A stretch of DNA of 25,954 bases from Thiopontia sp964344785 (GTDB lineage: Bacteria; Pseudomonadota; Gammaproteobacteria; GCF-002020875): positions 1 to 25,954 of the forward strand of contig CAYFOR010000033.1 in assembly GCA_964344785.1 (NCBI GenBank), read 5' to 3'. How positions within the stretch are numbered: the first letter of the stretch is position 1; each line of letters opens with the position of its first letter. Shown here in pieces: positions 7,010 to 14,769 of the stretch. The notes beneath the pieces were generated by a model, which was given only the letters and a program-made list of their open reading frames with translations, was not told where the DNA came from and did no database searches. Made by a program: the position numbers and the translations under genes.

Positions 7010-9519
7010 GTATGGATAGAAGGTCATTTATTAAGACAAATGCGATTGCTGCAGCAGCAGCTACCGCAGGGGTCACCATTCCTGGGATTGTGCAGGCGAA
7101 GGATGGATTGGATCAGGACAACATTCGATGGGACAAGGCAGCCTGTCGATTCTGTGGAACTGGTTGTAGTGTGTTGGTTGGCACCAAAGATGGTCGCGTG
7201 GTTGCGACACAGGGGGACCCCGATGCGCCCGTGAACAAAGGGCTCAACTGTATTAAGGGTTATTTCCTATCCAAGATCATGTATGGAAAGGATCGTTTGA
7301 CAAAACCGCTACTGCGTAAACGCGGGAGCAAGTTTGCCAAGGATGGAAATTTCGAAGAGGTCAGTTGGGATGAAGCCTTTGATGTAATGGCGGAAAAGTG
7401 GAAAGATGCACTGAAGAAAGATCCAACTCATGTTGGCATGTTTGGTTCGGGTCAATGGACAGTTTGGGAAGGCTATGCAGCTTCCAAATTGATGAAGGCC
7501 GGCTTCCGCTCCAATAATATTGACCCCAATGCACGCCACTGCATGGCATCGGCAGTTGGGGCCTTCATGCGTGCATTCGGTATTGATGAGCCGATGGGTT
7601 GTTACGATGATCTGGAGCATGCCGATGTATTTGTACTGTGGGGCGCCAACATGGCAGAGATGCACCCCATTCTCTGGTCTCGCCTGACGGATACTCGTCT
7701 GACAAAAGAGAATTGTGAAGTACATGTACTGTCAACCTTCGAGCATCGCTGCTTCGAACTTGCAGATAACGGCATTATATTTGAACCACAGGCTGACCTT
7801 GCCATTGCGAACTATATTGCCAACTACATTATTCAAAACAAGGCCTATAACAAGGAGTTTGTCGACAAGCACTGTAACTTCAAGAAGACTCCGCTGGATA
7901 TCGGTTATGGCCTGCGCCCGGAGCATCCACTGGAAAAGGCTGCAGCCAACCCGGGTAAGGGCAAGCTTTCTCCAATCAGCTTTGAAGAGTATGCGAAGTC
8001 TGTAGAGCCATACACGCTGGAGCACACCTCCGAGATGTCTGGCGTACCCAAGGACAAGTTGCTGAAACTGGCAAAGGTCTATGCCGATCCGAATCGTAAG
8101 GTAGCCTCCTATTGGACCATGGGGATGAATCAGCACACCCGTGGTGTCTGGATGAATGGTCTGGTCTATAACATCCATCTGCTGATGGGTAAGATCTCTG
8201 AGCCGGGCAACAGCCCATTCTCACTGACCGGTCAGCCATCTGCCTGTGGTACAGCGCGTGAAGTAGGTACCTTTGCACACCGTCTGCCGGCAGATCTGGT
8301 GGTGAAGAAAAAACCGCATCGTGACTTTGCCGAGAAAATCTGGAAACTGCCGGAAGGGACCATTCCTCCCAAACCAGGTTACCATGCTGTGCTGCAGAAC
8401 CGTATGTTGAAGGATGGCAAGCTCAATGCCTACTGGATCATGTGTAATAACAATGGACAGGCGGCGGCCAACTTCAATGAGGAGACTTTTCCAGGCTATC
8501 GCAATCCGGCAAACTTTATCGTTGTCTCCGATCCCTACCCAACGGTTTCCGCGATGGCGGCTGACCTGATTCTGCCAACTGCCATGTGGGTAGAAAAGGA
8601 GGGGGCCTATGGTAATGCAGAGCGTCGTACCCAGTTCTGGCGTCAGCAGGTTGCCGCACCGGGTGAATCCAAGTCCGATGTGTGGCAGTTGATGGAATTT
8701 GCCAAACGTTTCCGCATGGATGAGGTATGGACTGCGGATCTGTTGGATAAGATGCCGGAGTACAAGGACAAGACGCTATATCAGGTGCTGTTTGAAAATG
8801 GGCAGGTAAACAAGTTCCCGACCGAGGATGTGAAGGATGGTCAGGGCAATGCCTATGACAATGATGAGTCTGCTCACTTCGGCTTTTATGTTCAGAAGGG
8901 GCTCTTTGAAGAGTACCGCATGTTTAACTCGGCAGATAACATCATCAAGAAGGGGCATGAGATGGCATCATTCCAGAAATACCATGATGCACGTGGTATG
9001 CGCTGGCCGGTCATTGATGGCAAGGAGACCTTGTGGCGTTTCCGTGAAGGGTATGATCCGCATGTGAAAGAGGGAGAGGGTGTGCGCTTCTATGGTAAGC
9101 CGGATGGCAAGGCAAACATCATCACTGCCCCGTATGAGCCTGCTGCTGAATCTCCGGATAAAGAGTATGACCTCTGGCTCTCAACGGGCCGTGTATTGGA
9201 GCACTGGCATTCCGGTACGATGACCCGTCGTGTCCCAGAACTTTACAAGGCATTCCCGGATGCGGTGATCTACATGCACCCGAAAGATGCCAAGAAGAGA
9301 AAGCTGCGTCGTGGCAAGTTCGCCAAAGTGGTCAGCCGTCGAGGCGAAATTATGGCACGAGTGGAGACCAAGGGGCGTAACCGACCACCTGAGGGGTTGA
9401 TCTTTGTGCCTTGGTTCGATGCGGGCCGTCTGATCAACAAGGTTACTCTGGATGCCACTGATCCGCTATCGAAAGAGACGGATTACAAAAAGTGTGCAGT
9501 CAAGGTAGTCAAGGCATAA
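7006..9519 (+). CDS. napA: Periplasmic nitrate reductase catalytic subunit NapA (837 aa)
   Basis: NapA is the molybdopterin enzyme that reduces nitrate to nitrite in the periplasm. A twin-arginine signal DRRSFIK (4-10) is followed by an Ala-rich hydrophobic stretch and a VQA cleavage site near 31. The 4Fe-4S ligands are C47, C50, C54 and C82, and K84 is the conserved Lys that relays electrons to molybdopterin. The Mo ligand is C179 in ARHCMASAVGAF. The usual bis-MGD regions follow, ending with VPWFDAGRLINKVT. Length (837) matches the family (about 830). It overlaps napD by 4 bases and is followed by napB after 15 bases. No truncation is seen. Confidence 0.98.
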   Translation: MSMDRRSFIKTNAIAAAAATAGVTIPGIVQAKDGLDQDNIRWDKAACRFCGTGCSVLVGTKDGRVVATQGDPDAPVNKGLNCIKGYFLSKIMYGKDRLTKPLLRKRGSKFAKDGNFEEVSWDEAFDVMAEKWKDALKKDPTHVGMFGSGQWTVWEGYAASKLMKAGFRSNNIDPNARHCMASAVGAFMRAFGIDEPMGCYDDLEHADVFVLWGANMAEMHPILWSRLTDTRLTKENCEVHVLSTFEHRCFELADNGIIFEPQADLAIANYIANYIIQNKAYNKEFVDKHCNFKKTPLDIGYGLRPEHPLEKAAANPGKGKLSPISFEEYAKSVEPYTLEHTSEMSGVPKDKLLKLAKVYADPNRKVASYWTMGMNQHTRGVWMNGLVYNIHLLMGKISEPGNSPFSLTGQPSACGTAREVGTFAHRLPADLVVKKKPHRDFAEKIWKLPEGTIPPKPGYHAVLQNRMLKDGKLNAYWIMCNNNGQAAANFNEETFPGYRNPANFIVVSDPYPTVSAMAADLILPTAMWVEKEGAYGNAERRTQFWRQQVAAPGESKSDVWQLMEFAKRFRMDEVWTADLLDKMPEYKDKTLYQVLFENGQVNKFPTEDVKDGQGNAYDNDESAHFGFYVQKGLFEEYRMFNSADNIIKKGHEMASFQKYHDARGMRWPVIDGKETLWRFREGYDPHVKEGEGVRFYGKPDGKANIITAPYEPAAESPDKEYDLWLSTGRVLEHWHSGTMTRRVPELYKAFPDAVIYMHPKDAKKRKLRRGKFAKVVSRRGEIMARVETKGRNRPPEGLIFVPWFDAGRLINKVTLDATDPLSKETDYKKCAVKVVKA

Positions 9520-9534
9520 CAGGGAGGAGTAGTG

Positions 9535-9972
9535 ATGAAAAAGAGTATTCATGTTGTTGTAGGAATCGTGCTCTCCTGTCTGGTTGTCGGTGCAGCCAGT
9601 GCAGAAATGAAATCATTGCGCGGTACAAAGGCGTTGACCAGTGATGCAGTGAAAACCAAGAGAGCGAAGATTGAAAAGATCGCAGGTGGAATTGAGCGAA
9701 CCTGGGCGGAACAGCCACCAATGGTGCCACATGAGGTGAATAAATATCCGATCAGTATTCGGAACAATGGTTGTTTGAAGTGTCATGGTGCTGCAACCTA
9801 CGAGCGCGAGAAATCACCCAAGATTGGAGATAGTCACTTCCTGACCCGTGATGACAAGCGTTTGCAGAAGACTTCCAAGCGTCGCTGGTTCTGTACCCAG
9901 TGTCACACACCACAAATGAGTGTTGCCCCGCTGGTAGAGAATACCTTTGAAACGGTGAATCGCTCTCAGTAG
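9535..9972 (+). CDS. napB: NapB, dihaem cytochrome c subunit of nitrate reductase (145 aa)
   Basis: NapB is the periplasmic electron-transfer partner that passes electrons from NapC or NapGH to NapA. It has a Sec signal peptide with the likely cut after ASA (23) and two haem-c sites, C80-x2-C83-H84 and C120-x2-C123-H124. Axial-ligand candidates are H66 (MVPHEV) and H101 (DSHFLT). A strong AGGGAGGAG ribosome site (9521-9529) is 5-7 bases from ATG 9535 and decides against the GTG one codon earlier. Length and haem spacing are normal for the family. Confidence 0.96.
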   Translation: MKKSIHVVVGIVLSCLVVGAASAEMKSLRGTKALTSDAVKTKRAKIEKIAGGIERTWAEQPPMVPHEVNKYPISIRNNGCLKCHGAATYEREKSPKIGDSHFLTRDDKRLQKTSKRRWFCTQCHTPQMSVAPLVENTFETVNRSQ

Positions 9973-9984
9973 AGGTGTGGAAAA

Positions 9985-10015
9985 GTGGGCAGGGGGTGCG
10001 GGGCTCTCTGTCCAC
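9985..10015 (+). other. Hairpin between napB and napC
   Basis: An 8-bp arm GTGGGCAG (9985-9992) pairs with CTGTCCAC (10008-10015, one G-T pair) around a 15-base loop. No T run follows, so it is not an intrinsic terminator. It may be an mRNA-stabilising or processing element that tunes expression between subunits. Confidence 0.4.
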
Positions 10016-10039
10016 TACTAATAGTTAGGAATAGTCAGG

Positions 10040-10615
10040 ATGAATAGTTCGATAAAGTTGTTGTTGATTGGTGCAGTGTTCGGTGTGCTCTTCTGGGGTG
10101 GTTTTAATACCGCGATGGAGATGACCAATACGGAGGCATTCTGTATCTCTTGTCACGAGATGGAGGAGAATGTCTATCAGGAGTATACGGATACGATCCA
10201 CTACAGTAACCGAACCGGCGTACGTGCCACCTGTCCCGACTGTCATGTACCGAAAGAGTGGGTTCACAAATTTGTTCGCAAGATTAAGGCGACCAATGAG
10301 CTCTACCATAAATTCATGGGCACCATCGATACACCAGAGAAGTTTGAGGCCAAACGTCTGAAGATGGCGGAAAATGTCTGGAAAACGATGAAAAATACGG
10401 ACTCACGTGAATGTCGGAACTGTCACAGCTTTGAGTTTATGGATTTTGATAAGCAGGAGGAGCGTAGTGCGGATCGACATGATGAGGCTATTGAGAGTCG
10501 TGATCCAGAAAATCCAGAGACCCATGGGGAAGGAATGACTTGTATTGATTGTCATAAAGGTATCGCGCACAGACTTCCTGAGGGTTATGATCCAGCATCG
10601 GATATGGGATCATAA
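10040..10615 (+). CDS. napC: NapC, tetrahaem quinol dehydrogenase (191 aa)
   Basis: NapC is a membrane-anchored NapC/NirT cytochrome that oxidises quinol and reduces NapB. One N-terminal anchor lies at residues 5-24, and four haem sites follow: C35-C38-H39, C65-C68-H69, C125-C128-H129 and C168-C171-H172. TAGGA (10026-10030) 9 bases before the ATG is the likely ribosome site. The C terminus after GIAHRLPEGYDP is normal, although the reading frame stays open for 41 codons past the TAA (see findings). Its presence with napGH gives two possible quinol routes. Confidence 0.96.
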   Translation: MNSSIKLLLIGAVFGVLFWGGFNTAMEMTNTEAFCISCHEMEENVYQEYTDTIHYSNRTGVRATCPDCHVPKEWVHKFVRKIKATNELYHKFMGTIDTPEKFEAKRLKMAENVWKTMKNTDSRECRNCHSFEFMDFDKQEERSADRHDEAIESRDPENPETHGEGMTCIDCHKGIAHRLPEGYDPASDMGS

Positions 10616-10701
10616 CTGTATACTTTTCAATCGATCCAGTTCACCGAGGATGAGGAGGAGGCCAAGCTGCTGGATAACTGCCTTGAAGTGAGGTATTTGT
10701 T

Positions 10702-11502
10702 GTGCCACAGAAAAAGAGATTGGGACGCCGTGAATTTTTGATTGAAAGCGGCAAAATGGCCGGGGGAATGGCTTTGCTTGGGGGTGTCATTGCCGGTTAT
10801 GGAAAGCAGGCGGCATCAATGCCGGCATATGCCTTACGACCTCCAGGCGCCTTACCGGAAGAGGATTTTCTTGGGGCGTGTGTTCGCTGTGGGCTTTGTG
10901 TTCGGGATTGCCCATACGATATTCTTCATTTGGCAGAGTGGCAGGAAGAGGTTGCGTTAGGGACGCCATACTTTATTGCACGGGACATTCCCTGCGAGAT
11001 GTGTGAGGATATTCCCTGTGTTCGCAATTGTCCGACAGGTGCACTGGATCGCGAAATGGAGGATATCGAAAAGGCCGAGATGGGTATTGCCGTTTTGGTT
11101 GACCAGGAGACCTGTCTCAACCTGTTGGGTCTGCGATGTGATATCTGCCATCGGGTCTGCCCTGTGCTCGACAAGGCAATAACGTTGGAGCGGTTCCATA
11201 ATACCCGAACACAATCCCATGCAATCTTTGTCCCTACAGTGCACTCGGATCACTGTACCGGTTGTGGAAAGTGTGAACATGCCTGTCCGCTACCCACAGC
11301 GGCAATCAAGGTGCTGCCAGAGAGTTTGGCCAAAGGTGAGGCAGGCGCGCACTATCGGCTTGGTTGGGAAGAGAAAGAGAAGGCTGGTGGTGCATTGGTG
11401 GCGCCGGATCAGGAACACCAATACAATCTGCCTGAGGGCTTCCAGTATGACTTGTTGGGTGAAGGACTGATTGGCCCTGGAATTGACAAGGGGGATAGGT
11501 AG
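10702..11502 (+). CDS. napG: NapG, exported four-cluster ferredoxin (266 aa)
   Basis: NapG is a periplasmic 4Fe-4S protein that accepts electrons from the membrane protein NapH. A Tat signal with RREFL (9-13) precedes a Gly/Ala/Leu stretch. The four Cys sets are C60/63/66/70, C98/101/106/110, C138/146/149/153 and C185/188/191/195, in the spacing typical of NapG. The start is GTG 10702 after GAGGT (10690-10694) at 7 bases. It directly abuts napH, whose ATG follows the napG stop with no gap. Confidence 0.95.
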   Translation: MPQKKRLGRREFLIESGKMAGGMALLGGVIAGYGKQAASMPAYALRPPGALPEEDFLGACVRCGLCVRDCPYDILHLAEWQEEVALGTPYFIARDIPCEMCEDIPCVRNCPTGALDREMEDIEKAEMGIAVLVDQETCLNLLGLRCDICHRVCPVLDKAITLERFHNTRTQSHAIFVPTVHSDHCTGCGKCEHACPLPTAAIKVLPESLAKGEAGAHYRLGWEEKEKAGGALVAPDQEHQYNLPEGFQYDLLGEGLIGPGIDKGDR

Positions 11503-12351
11503 ATGGCTCGACAGGATATTGGTGCATCGGCACTAGAGCATAAGGGCTGGTGGATGAGCTATCGATGGCTCATTTTGCGTAGAATCTCCCAAATCTCCAT
11601 TATGGCACTTTTTATCTTTGCACCAATCTGGTTGGTTAAAGGAAATCTCGCCTCTAATGTAGTGCTCGAAACAGTACCATTGACTGATCCATTTCTCTAC
11701 ATTCAATCATTGCTGTCTGGCTATGGGTTGGAGCTGGCAGCCTTGATCGGTGCAGGGATTGTGATCCTGTTCTATCTATTGGTGGGGGGGCGTGTCTACT
11801 GCTCCTGGGTCTGCCCTGTCAATGTGGTGACAGACAGTGCAGGTTGGCTCAGGCGGAAGCTGGGGATGAAAAAGAAGTGTGAACTCTCGCAGAGTCTACG
11901 TTTCTGGATTCTCGGTATGGTACTGCTAATCTCGTTGGTCGCCGGTAATATGCTGTGGGAGTTGGTTAACCCCGTTACCTTGGCGCAACGTGGGCTCATT
12001 TACGGTATGGGAATGGGTTGGGTCATTCTGGTTGGTATTTTTCTCTACGATCTGTTCTGGAGTCGGAATGGGTGGTGTGGGCATCTCTGTCCAATGGGAG
12101 CTTTTTACAGTCTGATTAACCGTTTTAGTATCGGTAAGGTCAAGGTAAGTAATCGAGAGGCATGTGATGATTGTATGGACTGCTTCACTGTCTGCCCGGA
12201 GCCTCAGGTGATTCGCCCTGCATTGAAAGGGGAGCATGGGCACGGTATTGTGATAGACGACTCACTCTGTACAAACTGCGGGCGCTGTATCGATATTTGT
12301 GGACCGGCTGTATTTCGTTATGGAAACCGTTTTCAGAAGTTGGAACAGTAG
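11503..12351 (+). CDS. napH: NapH, membrane ferredoxin-type quinol dehydrogenase subunit (282 aa)
   Basis: NapH is an integral membrane protein that oxidises quinol together with NapG. Four hydrophobic segments lie near 30-47, 77-96, 134-152 and 168-187. Two Cys-x3-Cys-Pro motifs, C100-C104 and C192-C196, are on the N-in side loops, and two 4Fe-4S sets (C221/224/227/231 and C256/259/262/266) form a C-terminal cytosolic domain. A purine-rich GGGGGATAGG precedes the ATG. It is the last gene of the nap operon; no clear intrinsic terminator follows. Confidence 0.95.
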   Translation: MARQDIGASALEHKGWWMSYRWLILRRISQISIMALFIFAPIWLVKGNLASNVVLETVPLTDPFLYIQSLLSGYGLELAALIGAGIVILFYLLVGGRVYCSWVCPVNVVTDSAGWLRRKLGMKKKCELSQSLRFWILGMVLLISLVAGNMLWELVNPVTLAQRGLIYGMGMGWVILVGIFLYDLFWSRNGWCGHLCPMGAFYSLINRFSIGKVKVSNREACDDCMDCFTVCPEPQVIRPALKGEHGHGIVIDDSLCTNCGRCIDICGPAVFRYGNRFQKLEQ

Positions 12352-12382
12352 TATTAATAAATAGAAGATTATTTATATAAGG

Positions 12383-12411
12383 GTGACTTTTGCAGCTATA
12401 ACGAATATAAT
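12383..12411 (+). promoter_or_regulatory. Promoter directly upstream of the 81-aa gene
   Basis: GTGACT (12383-12388) and a perfect TATAAT (12406-12411) are 17 bases apart. The transcript would start at about 12418-12419, one or two bases before the ATG at 12420, so the message would be essentially leaderless. Confidence 0.5.
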
Positions 12412-12419
12412 GGTCAACT

Positions 12420-12665
12420 ATGGATCAGCAGAAAATTGATCGGGCGCTGGAGATTGTCGGGCAGATGGGGTGTGAAAAAACCCGAGAAATTATCCGGCTT
12501 CTTGATGCAGGAGAAGCGGTACACCCATGTGATCAGCTATCGGTAGATGAGTGCAAGGTACTGCTGAATGAACTGAAAGAGGTGATGGCAGTATATGGTG
12601 ATGATGAATGCTGCCCCGTTCCTCAATATCCGTCACACTCTGCAGTTAAATCAGAGGTAGCGTGA
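12420..12665 (+). CDS. Small Cys-rich protein downstream of napH (81 aa), unknown
   Basis: This is a soluble, mostly helical protein with no signal peptide or membrane segment. Five cysteines (C18, C37, C45, C64, C65) and a helical repeat-like pattern (IDRALEIVGQMG, then ECKVLLNELKEVMAVYG) stand out. I do not recognise a named family. Cysteines of this number suggest metal or redox chemistry, which is inference. No ribosome site precedes the ATG, and the promoter sits immediately upstream. Its last 15 bases overlap the 3' end of cysQ on the other strand. Position 68 bases after napH hints at a nap-related job but does not prove one. Confidence 0.75.
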   Translation: MDQQKIDRALEIVGQMGCEKTREIIRLLDAGEAVHPCDQLSVDECKVLLNELKEVMAVYGDDECCPVPQYPSHSAVKSEVA

Positions 12666-13451
12666 CCAGTCTCGGCTTCCCTTGCCAAAAACAAAAAAGT
12701 GTGGGTTCAGTAGAGACTCTTTAGTGTTGTAACGCAGTGGCTGCATCTGGGTATCTGTTATTTGGCCTCCTGCTTCTTCAACAATGCATTGTGCAGCAGC
12801 GGTATCCCATTCCGAGGTAGGTCCGAGTCTTGGATAGAGGTCGGCCTGCCCCTCGGCAACCAGACAGGACTTGAGCGAACTACCCATCGGAAAGATACGG
12901 TGGGAGCCGACTTTTTCCAGAAAACCGGTAATGGCTTCACTTTGGTGTGAACGGCTTCCGGCTACGATCAGCTGCTCTTCAGATGGGGGACGGACATGAA
13001 TTTTTGTCGCTTGCTCTTCAGGCATTTTTTTCCATGCTCCACCATCACGCCAAGCGTAATAGAGAATGGAGTTGGCTGGAACCTGAATGACTCCCAATAT
13101 TGGTTGATGATCTTCGATCAGTGCGATATTGACTGTAAATTCACCGTTACGTTTAATGAATTCCCGGGTGCCATCCAGAGGGTCAATCAGCCAGTAGCGG
13201 CTCCACTGTTTGCGCTCATCGAAGGGGATGGAGTCAGACTCTTCAGAAAGGATGGGAATGTCGGGTGTCAATCTACTGAGCCCTTCAGTTACAGTACGAT
13301 GAGAGGCCAGATCGGCGTCCGTAAGTGGCGTGTTATCCATCTTGTCGGTCACTTCAAATCCGTCCTGATAAATCTCCAGGATTTGTCGACCTGCTTCAAT
13401 TGCAAGTTCTATGATCGGGTCAACCAGTGACTGTAGAATTTTCTGATCCAT
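12651..13451 (-). CDS. cysQ: 3'(2'),5'-bisphosphate nucleotidase CysQ (266 aa)
   Basis: CysQ removes the 3' phosphate from PAP (to AMP) and related nucleotides left over from sulfate assimilation and sulfotransfer. The inositol-monophosphatase fold motifs are intact: metal ligands E70/E71 in LSEES, D90, D93 and T95 in IDPLDGT, and WDTAA (215-219). RNGEFTVNIALI after the DPLDGT motif is typical of CysQ. AGGAG 8 or so bases before the ATG at 13451 fixes the start. It lies 22 bases downstream of nudE and is almost certainly co-transcribed with it. Confidence 0.93.
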   Translation of the reverse strand: MDQKILQSLVDPIIELAIEAGRQILEIYQDGFEVTDKMDNTPLTDADLASHRTVTEGLSRLTPDIPILSEESDSIPFDERKQWSRYWLIDPLDGTREFIKRNGEFTVNIALIEDHQPILGVIQVPANSILYYAWRDGGAWKKMPEEQATKIHVRPPSEEQLIVAGSRSHQSEAITGFLEKVGSHRIFPMGSSLKSCLVAEGQADLYPRLGPTSEWDTAAAQCIVEEAGGQITDTQMQPLRYNTKESLLNPHFFVFGKGSRDWSRYL

Positions 13452-13473
13452 TATATTGCTCCTAACGAAATAA

Positions 13474-14046
13474 TTAACGGCTCTGACCAGAAAGCAGCCG
13501 TTCCCGAACCAAAAACAGTGCAGCGATAGAGCGGGCTTCTGTCATCTCCTCACGGATAAGCAGTGATTGAAGTTTGCTTAATTTCCATGGAACCACCTCC
13601 ATCTCTTCGGGTTCATCTCCTGGCAGCTGTTGTTCGAAAAGGTCCTCGCCCAAAACGATATGAGTCGTGTGACTTAAGTAGCCGGGGGCAATGGTTACAG
13701 AGTCAATATGGGTCAGCCTGTTGGCACCATATCCGACCTCTTCCATCATTTCTCGGTTTGCGGCCTCCAGAATGGACTCTCCAGAATCAATTTTGCCCTT
13801 TGGTAGGGCGAGCTCATAACGTTCCACGCCTGCGGCATACTCTCGGATTAACAGTACCGTATCAGTATCCAGCATGGGTACAACCAATACTGCGCCACGG
13901 GACGAGCCTCGCAACCGCTCCCATTGTGCTTCAACACCATTGGAAAAGCGCAGGTCGACTTCCTCAACCGTAAACAGTCGACTGCGGGCACATACCCTGG
14001 TTCCAAGAATTTCTGGTGGTTTGCGTACTGGTATCGTCTTGTCCAT
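13474..14046 (-). CDS. nudE: Nudix hydrolase NudE (190 aa)
   Basis: NudE hydrolyses ADP-linked metabolites such as ADP-ribose, AP3A and NADH to AMP and a phosphate ester. The Nudix box is complete at residues 84-106: G84, E90, R98-E99, E102-E103 and G105. SVTIAPGYLSHTTHI after the box is typical of NudE. The order nudE-cysQ with a divergent YrfG-type gene is common in gammaproteobacteria, which strengthens all three calls. The start is 19 bases from the divergent yrfG ATG, so the two promoters must reach into each other's coding region. Confidence 0.93.
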   Translation of the reverse strand: MDKTIPVRKPPEILGTRVCARSRLFTVEEVDLRFSNGVEAQWERLRGSSRGAVLVVPMLDTDTVLLIREYAAGVERYELALPKGKIDSGESILEAANREMMEEVGYGANRLTHIDSVTIAPGYLSHTTHIVLGEDLFEQQLPGDEPEEMEVVPWKLSKLQSLLIREEMTEARSIAALFLVRERLLSGQSR

Positions 14047-14065
14047 ATCGGTATCCTACCGCACT

Positions 14066-14734
14066 ATGGTCAATTGGTCACAGATCAATACGGTTTTGCT
14101 CGACATGGATGGTACGCTGCTTGACCTCCATTTCGATAACCATTTTTGGCTGGAGCATGTGCCGTTGCGATTTGCTGAAAAGAACCAGATTAGTATCGAG
14201 GCAGCCAAGGATGAAGTCTACAGGCGTTGCAAGGCGGTTGAAGGGCAGTTGGAGTGGTACTGCATTGACCATTGGAGTCAAGAGTTTGACCTCAATATTG
14301 TCCAGCTCAAGGAGGAGGTCCACCATTTAATTGCAGAACACCCTTATGTCCGTGAATTTCTGGATCTGGTGCGCTGTTCAGGGCGGCGAGTGGTGTTGGT
14401 AACCAATGCACACAGCAAAAGCTTGGATCTTAAGATGCGAGAAACGGAGTTGGGTGCATTTCTGGATGCAACCTATTGCTCACACGATTTTGGTTTACCA
14501 AAGGAGCAACCTGATTTTTGGTCCAAACTACAACAACAGGAGCCATTTGATCCTGAAACCACCTTACTGGTTGATGATAGCCTTGCTGTGTTGCGCTCGG
14601 CACGGCAGTTTGGTATCCGTTACCTACGAGCAGTCCATAAGCCCGATACCCGACAGCCGGATAAAGATGTAGAGGAGTTTGAGGCGATTCGCCACTTTCA
14701 GGAATTTTTACCCATCCCAGAAATTGCAGGGTAG
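14066..14734 (+). CDS. yrfG: HAD-family purine 5'-nucleotidase, YrfG type (222 aa)
   Basis: This haloacid-dehalogenase phosphatase probably removes phosphate from GMP and IMP, as E. coli YrfG does. HAD motif I is D13-x-D15 in LLDMDGTLLDL. Motif II is T113-N114 in LVTNAHSKS, the motif III Lys is K146 (LPKEQPDF) and motif IV is D170-D171 in LLVDDS. The frame is open back to 13874, but that stretch is antisense to nudE. The ATG at 14066, which gives MVNWSQINTVLLDMDGT, matches the family start. No ribosome site is obvious. Confidence 0.9.
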   Translation: MVNWSQINTVLLDMDGTLLDLHFDNHFWLEHVPLRFAEKNQISIEAAKDEVYRRCKAVEGQLEWYCIDHWSQEFDLNIVQLKEEVHHLIAEHPYVREFLDLVRCSGRRVVLVTNAHSKSLDLKMRETELGAFLDATYCSHDFGLPKEQPDFWSKLQQQEPFDPETTLLVDDSLAVLRSARQFGIRYLRAVHKPDTRQPDKDVEEFEAIRHFQEFLPIPEIAG

Positions 14735-14769
14735 TGTCGGTATATGGATGAACTTGAATAACGGGTCAA

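Noticed and set aside
13874..14065. N-terminal 64-codon extension of yrfG
   Set aside because: It is antisense to the conserved 5' part of nudE, and the YrfG family begins at the ATG 14066.
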